64,000 bases of DNA, taken from Paragyromitra xinjiangensis. Taxonomy: Eukaryota; Ascomycota; Pezizomycetes; Pezizales; Discinaceae. Below, one piece after another: positions 51,112 to 62,966 of the stretch. The position numbers and the translations under genes were made by a program. The notes under the pieces are model-generated. The model did no database searches and had not been told where the DNA came from. It was given only the letters and a program-made list of their open reading frames with translations. The stretch covers positions 434,001 through 498,000 of the forward strand of contig JBCAMK010000009.1 of assembly GCA_038503065.1 (NCBI GenBank), in the 5' to 3' direction. Numbering within the stretch: position 1 is the stretch's first letter; each line of letters starts with the position of its first letter.

Positions 51112-53499
51112 GGTTAGCATCATGCGCACTGTATGCCGGTTTAAACGCTAGGTTAGGAAACGCTACCATGGTAGTGTCTAGTCAAGTTGGCCCTAGATTG
51201 GGGATGGAGCGGTATCTCTCTTGCGCGATCAAGATCTGAGGGGTAGCAAGACATATAAAACAACAAATTGTGAGGGGATCTGTTTAAGTGGTGGACTGGC
51301 TTGGAACCATACGTACGTATCTCCTGCATGAGTGTAGCCACTCTCCAGCCAGACATGAACAACAAGCCTGTCTCTCACCAGTAACAATTTTTGGTTCGAT
51401 TTCACATGGTTACACTAATAAATCAATTGGCTCTCATTCCCTGCCCGAATGTATGTTTGTGCTTTGCGAACCTAAGATCGAAGAGAAGGCTGCGCCTACA
51501 CGTGGATGGCGCTACCCCGGTTGGAGATGCCTGCGAAAGTCACCTGTCAGCTGAAGTCAGAATATCACGACTTTAGTTACTGCCACGGCGAAGCGAGTGA
51601 ACTTTTCAGGCGCCGAGTGCCCCTTCCTGGGAAGGTTGTAGTTACTATCTATCTTAACGATAGAAAAATTCCTTACCCGGCCTCCTTAAGTCTGCAGCCT
51701 TCTAATCATGATATGCCCTCCCGCACTTGTCTCGAACCAGCCTCTGGGGCTCTGCCCCAATGGCTTGGTGACGTGAACACAAGAAACACACTAAGCCTAA
51801 TTAGGTTTGGTTCGAGACAACTAAGATTTTCGGTTTCCCTGCTTTTTGAATACTGGGAGATGAAGCTATCTATAATATTCTTAAGAATTTTGCAGATATT
51901 TATCTCCTAGCGGTCGAAATTCGGTGACTTGTATGATATTAATAATCTTGATGCGGTTAAAAGTAGTAAGCAAGCCGATCCAAAATATCAGTTTCTATCT
52001 GAGGCGTTTCTAGCTTCACTTAGGAGACTTCATATCATAGATCGAGGTGCCAAGTACTGAAGGAGGTCGTGATACATGCACAAGGAAAATGCGCAAAGAC
52101 GGGCCTATTCAATAGGCATGGATGATAACGAGCAGTACAAGAAGTTGAGTTCGATATATATAGCCTCAGACGTGGCATAAAACTTCGTCCTATGACACCG
52201 CCCTATGATTTCGCACGACCTCAACATAGGGTTAGGGTTAGGGTTGTGTTCGTTGCGTTAAAAGGAACCACGAATACCTACTACCTGGTAACTGACTTGG
52301 GGTTTTGACGGATAGGTTTTGGGAAATTTTTGTGACAAGTCAAATACTCCTTGTTCAATTCTAGCTTCTTGAGGGGGTGCTTTCGGTAGTCTGTTGTTCT
52401 GCTGACAACTGAAAACCTTTACGTCCCATGGTTGTATCAAATAGCTACTAAATTATAACTTCACCTTCACCTCATTATCATTTAACAGCATGGATAGTAC
52501 ATCCTGGCTAAGCTTGCGTTTATTCGTGCTTTTATCTGGCCTAGCCAGTACTCCCAACCACGTGTTAGGCTGAGGCCAACTGTGCCAAGCCAGCCCGCAA
52601 ACTGATTAGATGAACTACAGTTCACAATGGCCCAAACCAAGCCCCCCTTTTTTATAATGAGTTTATTATAACTAGAAACTACTATCTACAAAAGGATAGA
52701 CGAAACTAAGCATAATCTAGACTGCCAAGTCACCGCTGAGCTATGAGGATAGAAATTAAATTGCCAAAAGAGCCAATAAAAAACATTTGAGTTAGATTTC
52801 AAGCCTCTCAATATCGTTTCAGTCAGTCTATAAGATGCGCCATAGTCGGGCTGCACCAAGCTACATGTAGTTCCTTCGGTCCGTCTGGGTCTAACCCTTT
52901 TCCCCTGCTAGCTTGCAAGGGACACATGATAACACCATCATAACGATTATACTATCCATTGCGATAGGAGTGCTATCTAGATAGATCTGGCAGATTGTAA
53001 TTATTTTCCGGACATACCAGTATCGACCGGAATTATTTAAGCTCCCCAGCCCCGTTACGCAAGAAGGGGTGAACACAGGGTAATCAACTATCGGCAAGAA
53101 TAGATTTTTACAATCTTATCTTATCTCACTCTATCATCAATAGCGCAGGGAAGCGAAGGTGGGGCAATTCACGGTGGATAATGCATTTTAGTGGTCGATC
53201 AGACAAATTATGGAATGGTGAACGCGGATCCGGAGCCCAATCGTTGTTATATCGGGATTCGATCGGAGTGGGGGGATGTCATCTCCTGGTGGGGGGGTTT
53301 AAAGGTTTTTTTCTCTTTTTTCTTTTTTTGGTCGTTGCCCCTCCCCCGCTTAATTTTTTTCTTTCTCCCACCTCATCTCCACGGAACAAAACTCTGGCTC
53401 CTTCCTCCTGCTCGACCATCTTCCCCTTCATCACTCAGAGCCCTTTTGTCTAACTTGTAGTAATTTCAACTCTCCTCATCCATACAGTTTTACTTCGTC
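51112..53499. other. Intergenic, no supported gene
   Basis: About 2.4 kb between the NLR-like start and SHMT. It contains the telomere-like repeat at 52227-52245, a TACATGTA palindrome (52862-52869) and a CT-rich stretch just before the SHMT ATG (53330-53490) typical of strong fungal promoters. The open frame 51506-51910 (plus) has no recognisable domain. Confidence 0.5.
52227..52245 (+). repeat. Interstitial telomere-like repeat (TTAGGG)
   Basis: TAGGGTTAGGGTTAGGGTT, three tandem units of the fungal telomere repeat, G-strand on plus, inside the chromosome. Confidence 0.85.
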
Positions 53500-55174
53500 A
53501 TGTCTACCTACGCCCTGTCCCAAGCTCACAAGGAGGTTTGTTTCCTCAATTGCATTTCTTTCACTCAATTGGTGAAACATGACTCACATGGCTCTCACAG
53601 CTTATCGAGGCTCCCCTCCGCGAAAGTGACCCCGAGGTCCAGAAGATTATGGTTAGTTTGCCGGTCCCACCCCTTAGCAATTGCCCTCTATTCTAACACC
53701 CCGCAGGACCTCGAAATCAAGCGTCAACGCGAATCCATCCTCCTGATCGCCTCCGAGAACGTCACTTCCCGTGCCGTATACGATGCTCTCGGTTCTCCCA
53801 TGTCCAACAAGTATTCCGAGGGGTACCCCGGTGCGCGTTACTATGGTGGTAACGAGCATATCGACTCGATTGAGACTCTCTGCCAGCAACGTGCACTTGA
53901 GGCATTCCACCTCGATTCCGAGAAATGGGGCGTTAATGTCCAGTGCTTGTCTGGTTCCCCGGCCAACTTGCAGGTGTATCAAGCAATCATGAAGCCCCAT
54001 GAACGTTTGATGGGTCTTGATCTGCCCCATGGCGGTCATTTGTCTCACGGATACCAGACTGCTACTAAGAAGTGAGTTGTTGTCTAATCTGGAATGTTGA
54101 GATTTTGACCAAGTGCTAATGAGGATGCAGGATCTCCGCTGTCTCTGTCTACTTCGAGACCATGCCATACCGTGTCAACCCCGAGACTGGTATCATCGAC
54201 TACGAGATGCTCGAGAAGACCGCTATCCTCTACCGCCCCAAGGTCCTCGTTGCTGGTACCTCTGCGTACTGCCGTAACATCGACTATGCTCGTATGCGCC
54301 AGATTGCTGACCTTGTCGGTGCCTACCTTGTTGTCGACATGGCCCACATTTCCGGTTTGATCGCTGCTGAGGTCATCCCGACTCCGTTCTTGTACGCGGA
54401 TATCGTGACTACTACTACCCACAAGTCTCTCCGTGGACCTCGTGGTGCTATGATCTTCTTCAGGAAGGGTGTGAGGAGCGTTGACAAGAAGGGCAAGGAG
54501 ACCCTATACGACTTGGAGGGACCGATTAACTTCAGGTACATAACTATCTTCCCAATGTATTCCACTCAATAACTCTCGGTAACTGACATTTGCTTGTGTC
54601 TTCAAGCGTCTTCCCCGGCCATCAGGGTGGACCCCACAACCACACCATTACTGCCCTCGCTGTCGCTCTCAAGCAGACTTTCTCCCCCGAATACAAATTC
54701 TACCAGCAGCAAGTCATCGCCAACGCTAAGACCCTCGAGCAAGAATTCACACGCATGGGTTACAACCTCGTCTCTGGCGGTACCGACTGCCACATGGTTT
54801 TGCTCGACCTCAAGTCCGTCAAGCTTGACGGAGCACGTCTCGAGGCCATTCTCGAGGCCGTCAACATCGCCTGCAACAAGAACTCCACTCCTGGTGACGT
54901 CTCCGCGCTGTCCCCATCTGGCATCCGTGTCGGTACCCCCGCAATGACCACTAGAGGCTTCGGAGAAGAGGAATTCAAGCGTGTTGCGCAGTACTTCGAT
55001 ACCCTGATTAAGTTGGCAAAGAAGATCCAAAGTGAGCTGCCGAAGGAGGCCAACAAGCAGAAGGATTTCAGAAAGTATGTCCTGAGCGGGGAGGTGCCAG
55101 AGCTGAATGAGATGAAGAAGGAGATTGCAGAATGGGCATCGACCTTCCCTCTGCCTGTTGGGCCGGCTTCGTAG
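53500..55174 (+). CDS. SHM2: Serine hydroxymethyltransferase, cytosolic type
   Basis: A 474-residue PLP enzyme that interconverts serine and glycine and charges tetrahydrofolate with one-carbon units. Five exons: 53500-53535, 53601-53651, 53707-54071, 54131-54535 and 54607-55174. The N-terminus lacks a mitochondrial presequence, hence the cytosolic assignment. Family landmarks are [40 protein letters not shown] and [15 protein letters not shown]. The PLP-binding lysine in [13 protein letters not shown] is at about residue 249, followed by [13 protein letters not shown] and [13 protein letters not shown]. Length is normal. Codon choice is strongly C-ending, as in highly expressed fungal genes, and the CT-rich upstream region fits high expression. 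Exons 1 and 2 are short but fixed by family alignment. Confidence 0.96.
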
Positions 55175-56804
55175 AAGATCGGCGCAGTGTAAAAGATATG
55201 GACTAAGGAGGGGTGTTTTCTTTCTCGTATTTGTATGTTTTTTTTTACTCTTTTGTTTTTTTGGGTCTTGGGGGGAAAAAGTGCTTCAACTCACAAGTGG
55301 CCGGTTTTTTGTGCTGTCTTGGAAAATGTATCTTGTAGCTCAACGCTAGGAGTTTTTCTTGTTTTGTAGGTGGATGGGTAAATACAAAATATCAGTCCGT
55401 TCTATTGTATCAAAGGAAGCAGTCGACTGCGTGTTCATAACTCAAGATTTAGCTATAGTTTCGAAATTGTATTATGATACTTTGATTGTCCTAATTCTTC
55501 CTGAGGAGCTTGGAGAGTCGGGATGGGGCACGGGATAAATCTAGTGAGCGCATGGCCATATAGCTGAATCTTGCAGAAGTCAACTTGATGTTTTTAGTAC
55601 CGGCTCAAGGATAGCCGTCCGTCATGGCCTTCCACAATATAGAATCACAACTCATCGGAACTCCGGGCTCTCAATGAAAATCAGCAGGTCAAACACAACC
55701 ACCAGTCCTCTTTTTATTAGTAACCAAACTTAGTAGAAATCCCGGTTTTTTATAATTTATAACCTTGTTAGCTATGAAGTGCTGCGCTCCAGCAGTAGTT
55801 TTAGAGGGATGCGTCATAAGCCCTAACCCTAATGAATTAATGGACACGCATAAAGGGAGAACTGAATTTTGTCTTAAACCCTAGACCTAAACCCTGAGAC
55901 ACGTGAAGAAACGTGATGCCTAGCTCGCCATGCAGACATCGATGGGTGTGTACCGGAATAGGAAGTTCGTTACTGTAACATGGGTGCTCACTCGCGGTTT
56001 TGGGTTACACGAGTTGTGGGGTGTAATGAGGTAGGTGTTTAGGACCGTTACTCGCTGTTTTGAGATGGGTGGATCGTTATTTTCTGTGGGTGACTTAAGG
56101 GAATACTATAAATAGCGAACGTTTGCTGAGCGTTGGAAAGGAAGGTCGTTGGGTATAGGTCGTGTAGGGTTGCTTTACGCTTTGGTGTGAGCTGATGTTT
56201 CGTGGAGTAGGATGAGGATTGTTATTGGGAGTGGCTTTGTAGAAGATGCCTAAGGTTATCTAGATGGCAGGTACTTTGCTATCTCGTACAGGGTTTGTGA
56301 TGGTTTTGTGGCGGATTAATCTAGAGCGGGGTGATGCGGAGTTTATACCGACAGGCCCTGGATTTGCAGCAAAACAAATCTCAGGAAGTGACGATTAGTT
56401 GGAGAGTTACTAGCCATATCTCTGAACTCAAGCACAAAATATAGCAGCGTTAAAACCCCAGCATAAGAACTTCGCTGCTATTGCATTGAAGATAGCCCCT
56501 AGCAGACAAAAGACGCAGAACACAACCAGATGATCGTTTTTCATGAGCAAAACTGTGCTCGATGTGGGTTCCAATGTTTTATTCGCAGCTAGATTCCCTC
56601 CTATACCACTCGTGCCGAAAGCGTAGGATCAAGACACAGACAGCCTACACCACTAATCCAAAGACTAAATACAGACTAGCGATTACCTTCGACCCTCCTT
56701 TCTAAAACCTAAGCTACCCCTCTTGCCACCTTCTATCTTACAGCCATCATCTTCATAGGAGCAAAACTCCAACTCTCCTCCCCAGTCATGGCTGCCCTGA
56801 CCAG
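55175..56804. other. Intergenic, no supported gene
   Basis: SHMT 3' flank and spacer of 1.6 kb. It includes T-rich probable 3' UTR sequence (55220-55400) and telomere-like motifs at 55821-55897. No open frame with recognisable content. Confidence 0.5.
55821..55897 (-). repeat. Degenerate interstitial telomere-like repeats (CCCTAA)
   Basis: CCCTAACCCTAA at 55821-55832 and degenerate AAACCCTAGACCTAAACCCT near 55875-55895, C-strand on plus, so opposite in orientation to the block at 52227-52245. Confidence 0.6.
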
Positions 56805-56999
56805 TCAGTGCCTGTTGAGAATACCGAGATCAAGATCATTCAAAATATCTTTCAACTCGACGTTGGTATTATCAAGCACACTGATGCCGCCTCGGGCTTC
56901 AATTTCGCGGGCGTCTTCGGCTGAGACGAGAGACGTAGGGAGAGCGTTGATGAAAGCTGTCGAGACGACGATAGAGAGGAGGATGTTCTTAAGTTGCAT
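56805..56999 (-). CDS. Small secreted protein A (64 residues)
   Basis: The ATG at 56999 opens MQLKNILLSIVVSTAFINA, a clear signal peptide with a cleavage-like site before or after ALP, then a short acidic, Cys-free mature part of about 44 residues ending DILNDLDLGILNRH. A TATA-like run lies about 125 bp upstream (57123-57131 on the plus strand). A paralogous gene at 61115-61258 shares the signal sequence, which argues strongly that this is a real gene despite its size. Function unknown; the size and secretion signal fit an effector, peptide signal or surface peptide. No tandem dibasic processing sites are seen. Confidence 0.65.
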   Translation of the reverse strand: MQLKNILLSIVVSTAFINALPTSLVSAEDAREIEARGGISVLDNTNVELKDILNDLDLGILNRH

Positions 57000-59900
57000 T
57001 CTCAGGCAATTTCTTCCATGGACAAGTGTAAGAGGTATTAGATGTAGGCATGGCGTAGGTGTGGGCGTGCAGAGAAATCGATTGAGTGATGATAGTGGTA
57101 GACAACAAGGGGTGATAAAGCGATATATATACAAGTCAGCCTGAGTAGACTGTCGAGCTCCTCCTTCCTCTCGTTATGCGGGAGGCGTGTGCTTGAGCAG
57201 GTATACGTAATCTGAAGAAACAGCTTTTGATAGTGACGTCTTTTCCTGGTCTAGACTTGTTGGTCAGTTCCAGATCTCTGAGACTTGCACCTCCAAGCCT
57301 TTTATACCTATCTAGAACTTCTTCAAGTGGAAGATGTTTGATGTTTTATCATGCATATGACAGTCAACGACATCGATTGCGCCGGCTGAGTATCGGTTTA
57401 CAATGAAGTCATGTCACACACAAGTCCCTGATATACCTTTAGCGCTGCTGAGAGGCGAGCTTGGCCTCATGGTCAAGCCACACCATTAGATTTTTGGAAG
57501 AAGTGAAGTCACTGTCTCACTACAGATCTCAGGTCTTAGATTCTCGAGAAGTGTCCAGGACTATCGATGTATCCGACCTGTACTCATCTACAAAGTACCA
57601 GAAAACAGGGGAAAGAATTTTGTATGACATAGCATCATGCACAGATGTCCCGCTATACAAACCGTGACCCTCCATCCCGGCTCTTATTCTAAGATTCTTG
57701 CCCCGGGCAGCTAAGACACAAAAGCTCTCCCCAATACCCTAGCCGTTCCAAGCTATCTTCATATGCTTAACTCTCCAACCCGGCCTTAGAGATTTAAGCA
57801 GTCCCCACTATTCCACGTGCTTTATTAGAGCGCGCGAAACTCTGCTGGGTGGCAGAGTTTATCGTAGATACCAGACAGAACCGTTAATAGACTAAGGCAC
57901 AACCCATGATTGATCAGATGATTTGACAAGACCGTCCCAAGCATCTACAGGCAGAGCAATGCAATCAGCAGTTTGAAAGAAAGAAAAGCAACCGCTCAAC
58001 ATGGCCAACACCGCCACCATTATTACCGACTAAACCATCGATAGGAGTCCCTATATACTTTTCCTACAATTCACTACTACACCACTTTGCCGCGTCGAAG
58101 TTGATTACATCACAAGTCTGATAATATTTCTGATAACCATATTTCCCTCTCCTACCACGCTTTGCTAATGGGGTAATGCTAAGACATAGGTTCTTCATAC
58201 GCAATTAACAACGGTAGCTAAATACAAATCAGTGAGAGATTGTCCCCACCTTCCCTTCTCCAGAGCTCGAGCACGTCCGCGTTTCAACCCCACCCCCCAC
58301 CCCTCCCTCATCCTCATCCTCATCTCCCGGACATTTCTCACGGAGCCCGGGCCTCAGTTCTTCCTGACCGCCAATCACCAATTACATCTCCAACGTTGGG
58401 TCCAAGCATCAGTGGGGGGTGTCCATCCCTATGCTAACCTCAAGTTCGATCTCAATACCGTATTTAAGATCCTCGCCGACTTCCTGACGGCCTCCAAGTA
58501 GGGCGGGGGTACAGGAAGGGCACTTATGAGAGCCGCGGGGACAACTGAGAGGAGAACACCCCCAAACCTCATCCCAGGCGATTTTGGGAGGATATATATC
58601 CGCGAAATCGGGACGTTGAGCGCGAGGGCCTATACGCAAAAGCGCAGAGATGAAGAGATATGTGATGACGATGGTAGATCAAACGAAGAGCAGCCAAACA
58701 ATATCTCAAGAATACTCCGCAGGTTACTTCCGCAATACATGCGAGCTATAGAACTCCTCCCGGGGGAAGAAGTTCATCTACCCGGAGGACTTCAGCTGTT
58801 CCGCCTTCCCGACCGCATCAGCTGGACTTCCAAAAATCGGCTTTCTGGAGGTTGAATTGCGGCAGGAAGGACTGAACTCCGAACTACTTATCTTTTGACT
58901 AAGGCGTGGTCTCGGCAATCTAATATTTAGAGTTCCAACACAAGGTAATGACCGCCGAGGGCCCGTTTTTGTTGCATCCATCCGTCAATGAGCACGACTT
59001 ACTAACATAGATCCCAACTACTTACTAAATGTTTATATAGGCGCGAATATATGAAGGTTTCAATCTACAGAGCGGCGACAGCCAGAGACTAAATTGGGAT
59101 AGTCTAGATAGTATAGGCTTTCTCAGACCCGAAGCTACAACACATAAGACTTTCTCCCGGAGAAGATCGGAGAGTCAACATACATGTAGCAACCAACCAC
59201 GAACATAGAATCGAGATCATAATGGAATAATATCACAAAACCTATAACTCCTAGCAATATATTTCTTATGTGTGGGCAGTCATGCATCGACATACCCCTC
59301 TTAGCGAAAATATGATCGGCGAAGGAATAAAAGGACAATAAGCCTCTCATACATAGAGAACCCTACATCAAAGTTTTAAATTTACCTACTTGATGCCAGA
59401 TAACTTTCTAGCGACCAATGATATGATCTCGATAAGACTTAACGCCCTTCTGTCCTAGGCGCCAAAATGAAAAATGAGAAAAAATGAAAAACAATGTCAA
59501 TACCTTAACAAGTTAGATAAATGGGGATCCATGGGCATTTCCTGACCACAACTTGTTTTTGATGTTGATAAACAAGCTGGTTCGGGTTAAGCGATAAAAC
59601 TGAGTTGTAATTTTTCAAGACGCTCTCTTAATTCCGCAGTGTAATAGATTCGAAGCTAATAGTTCATTAAACTTACATCGCTATCAAAAACAGCTCGAAA
59701 TGGCTTTTACGTTGCAAGATGACCATGTCTTGGGTGGTTGGATCGGGTAAGGGTTTGTTTGATAACTGGCGCTATACCAGAAAGAATACATCTCCTGGCC
59801 CGTGCTCCAGCCGATGCAGCATTACTGGCCCTGGAAACTCCACGAGACCTCAAGAACCCCGAACTGCTTCTCGTGAAGGTCTCACCCTCGCCGCCAACGA

Positions 59901-60358
59901 AGAAGTACTACGCTTAAGAGAGCAGAAAGGGATTTCTCACATCTCTTCATCGCAAGCCACCCCCGAGGAAAAGCAAAAGCAGTTTATAGCCGCCCCCTGC
60001 AGGCAGCATACATACAGTGATCTAGAGTATCAAAACTCCTCCAATTGCCTAGATTTCTAACTTTCCCTTACCGAGACAGAAAAGCCCAAAAGCTTAGCTA
60101 ACATAGTTGCTACGGGAAATATAGTGATCAAAACTACTTCTCTTAGGCTTCGTCAAACGGATCAATATATTTCCCGAAATATATCCCGCGTAACGTGCAC
60201 ATATGAGTCTCTTCAATTTCCTCGTAAAATTACCACCTAATTAGAATATCCTTAGTAAATTCTACCACCCAATCAATTAACATATCCCCAAATTCTCACG
60301 ACCCTTCACATCCAATACTTCCATATCTGATCCAACCTCTCAAAATGAGTCATCTGAA
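57000..60358. other. Intergenic with unassigned short frames
   Basis: About 3.4 kb. Plus-strand frames at 58232-58501, 58526-58855 and 59719-60060 have somewhat protein-like composition (for example IYIREIGTLSARAYTQKRRD), but no motif or partner that I recognise. It also contains a TACATGTA palindrome (59181-59188) and a 9-bp-stem hairpin near 57838-57861 (AAACTCTGC / GCAGAGTTT). Nothing is secure. Confidence 0.4.
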
Positions 60359-60605
60359 ATACAACCCAAGAAATCCCTTCCCGCCGGCATTTCCTCCGCA
60401 AGCCTTACCAATTTCATTCCTGTTCCCGTCTCACAGATCTCGGATGACCTTGCCATTTACATCTCTACTACCGCCAGCCTGACATCGATTGTTGAATCTT
60501 GTAGCGCTTTCGCCAACCAAACAAGTTGCGAACGAAACGGCGATCAAAGCCGACACAACAGCCAAAGTTGATAATAAAGAATGAAATCGGAACTTGGTCC
60601 TTAGA
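60359..60605 (+). pseudogene. Decayed copy of the small secreted protein family
   Basis: From 60359 the sequence aligns with the start of the gene at 61115: ATACAACCCAAGAAATCC against ATGCAACTCAAGAAGATCC. Its translation (QPKKSLPAGISSASLTNFIP then VPVSQISDDLA) mirrors QLKKILLAIATSAAFINATP then VPSPQSDTDLG. The initiator ATG is lost (ATA) or separated by a 14-base insertion. The downstream flank (60520-60605, GCGAACGAAACGGCGATCAAA) matches the flank after 61258, so this is a tandem duplicate. Several differences are C/T or G/A transitions. Confidence 0.55.
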
Positions 60606-60960
60606 GAGATAGCAGTTGGAATTCCACAACGAAAAGAGCGTGAATGAGATTAAGATTTTTGGGGCTATCTGCTTTGTATCTAAAAACCACCACTTGCCAG
60701 CAATGAAAAACCAATGTCCACTCATGATCAACAATAGCCTGCTCTCAACCGAACTCAATATAAGACCTAAGCCGTCAGAAGGCATCACTTCCCTTTACAA
60801 ACCAGCCTCCGAGACAAAACCCCTCGAAGGCTTAGCTAGTAAAACCGCTGCCTGCAGGAAATGTACGGAGGCTCAAGCTACTGCGGTTCCTCTGACCGAA
60901 CCACTATATCTCATGTTACGCACATATATCAGAGCAAGCCGTATCTCGTCAACTTTCCTC

Positions 60961-60968
60961 TATAAATA
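60961..60968 (+). promoter_or_regulatory. TATA box of small secreted protein B
   Basis: TATAAATA, 147 bp before the ATG at 61115, with TC-rich sequence and CATCACT downstream; a plausible core promoter. Confidence 0.45.
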
Positions 60969-61114
60969 CCACTTAGGTTTCCCCCCAATCTGCTCTATCA
61001 CAGCCATCATCACTCGGTCGGCCGACGCATCTCCAAGTCTCCATACCCTCCTATTCAATCCCTCCACATTCAATCCCTAGAACCCTCAATCTACACTAAA
61101 CCAAACTACCCAAA

Positions 61115-61258
61115 ATGCAACTCAAGAAGATCCTTCTCGCCATCGCTACTTCTGCAGCGTTTATCAATGCCACCCCAGTGCCCTCCCCGCAATCAGACAC
61201 TGACCTAGGCGACGCCATCGTGGACCTTCTTGACAGTGTGCTCGATGTTAATTTGTAA
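61115..61258 (+). CDS. Small secreted protein B (47 residues)
   Basis: ATG in a good context (CAAAATGC) opens MQLKKILLAIATSAAFINA, a signal peptide nearly identical to that of protein A at 56805-56999. The mature part is a very short acidic, Cys-free peptide (TPVPSPQSDTDLGDAIVDLL and seven more residues, ending DVNL). The gene lies 4.1 kb from A on the opposite strand and 0.7 kb after a decayed copy. The shared first 20 residues against divergent mature parts suggest a fast-evolving secreted family. Function unknown. Confidence 0.6.
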   Translation: MQLKKILLAIATSAAFINATPVPSPQSDTDLGDAIVDLLDSVLDVNL

Positions 61259-62966
61259 CACTTTCATTGAGCGAACAAGACAAACACCCCACAAGCAAAC
61301 GAAACGGTGACCAAACTCGACGCGAACGTCAGAGCCGATGAGAGAGTAGGGTTGGAGCTTGGTTCTTGAAACAATACCGATTGAGAGTGTTTGTCATGTC
61401 GGAAATGATGTAAACGTACTTAGGCGGCTAGAGAGATGGGACGAAAGGTGTTTACTTTGTATACAGAACTCAAAGTCGATGAATAATGACGAACGAAGCC
61501 ATCTCTATAAACTCTCCTACTATATACGCAATAGAGGGGCGAATACAACCCCCACAGAACATGAAGTCCAAAATAAATTTCGTAATAAACAACAGTCTGA
61601 CTATAATCCACTCCTGTTCCAAGATGATAACCCAAAAACCGGGGATGAGGGCACGTACAGGCATGTACAAGAGGGCTGCTTAAGATGAGAACAAACTCCT
61701 AAAAGAGAAATCTCCCGAAGCGCATATAATTCTCGGATTCCCAAAACACGCATTCCTCGATTTTTGTGGCCCAGCCACTTCACCTCCTCCAAAACCAAAA
61801 GAGGTTCAGTCTCGTGGACATTCAGCCGGCGAGTACCGCGAATGATGTAGCATACTGTCGAGTGATATCACACCCACCCATTTAGTCTCCGACGGAAGAC
61901 AAAAGGTGCTACTCGTTGGCCTGATCTCGGGCTGGTCCAAAAAGCACACCCCAAGACTACAAAGGGTTAGCAGCAAACTGTAGCAAAAGTATGAGGATAT
62001 AACGATCAAGTGCCTCCCCCGGGGAAAATAACTAAGGCCAGGCTACATAGAGAGAAAGACCTATAATACTCGTTATTTAGGTTTATCAGGAAGTGAAATC
62101 AACACCACCTAGAAATATCTTGAGACTCGTCTCAAGACTCCGTAAAGCGGTTTCGTCTTATTAATATCATCATAGATAGTGGGCCTTCTACCGAAACAGT
62201 GAGCTATATTTTGGCTAAATTAGATGTTTTTATATACACTTTTATTTCTTAAAGAACGTGTGTGAATTACATGTGTCAATCAATCATACATGTATCCCTT
62301 GAAGGAGAGAGAGTGCCAGAGGCAACAGGGGAGTAAATGTGACAATGGAGCGTTTTTCCAAGTTCACTATTTTGCAGTTACCCCTAATGTGTCTTAAGAG
62401 TATAGTAACGTTAGCCTTGGCAGCGGAATGTATCTAAAAAGTAAATGAACAAAAATAAGTTGTAGAATCAGGACGAGTGACCAACCCAGCCATAAGAGAG
62501 TACTATATGGAGTTCACAAAAACCTACCCACGACAACAAACCTCAGTATGAGCGGTCCATCAAGTCTTATCAATCATACCCCCAAACCAACTCTACTCCT
62601 AACAATCGCGCCGGGGCACCCAGTTCTAGTGTATCTACTGCTCGCTATCCGAAATGCAATTTCACGAGTGATATTCCATGATGGTGGCTCAACCACACAG
62701 CATCCACACAGCATCATCAACCACATACACGATTCACGCAACAAGATGAAGAAATAACCAAATGCCATTGAAATTTCTCGCTTTCTAGCATAGAGAATAT
62801 CCAATACTTAACGATATCCCCCATTGATGCCCAAGTTATGTTGATGCCAAGCTACGCTATGTCATCCTAAAAATCCACACAAAGAAAGGAAGCAACCCAA
62901 TATAATAACAAAAACCCGCAAATGCACCCTTAAACCCTTTCCCACGCCAAGTACCATCCGAAGTCC
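61259..62966. other. Intergenic, no supported gene
   Basis: 1.7 kb between secreted protein B and the prenylcysteine oxidase stop. It contains B's 3' flank (shared with the decayed copy), a TACATGTA palindrome (62287-62294) and short frames without motifs (61359-61688 plus, 62574-62804 minus). Confidence 0.5.

Noticed and set aside
58232..58855. Two adjacent plus-strand frames that might form one gene
   Set aside because: No splice pair joins them convincingly and neither shows a recognisable motif; mentioned only as unassigned.
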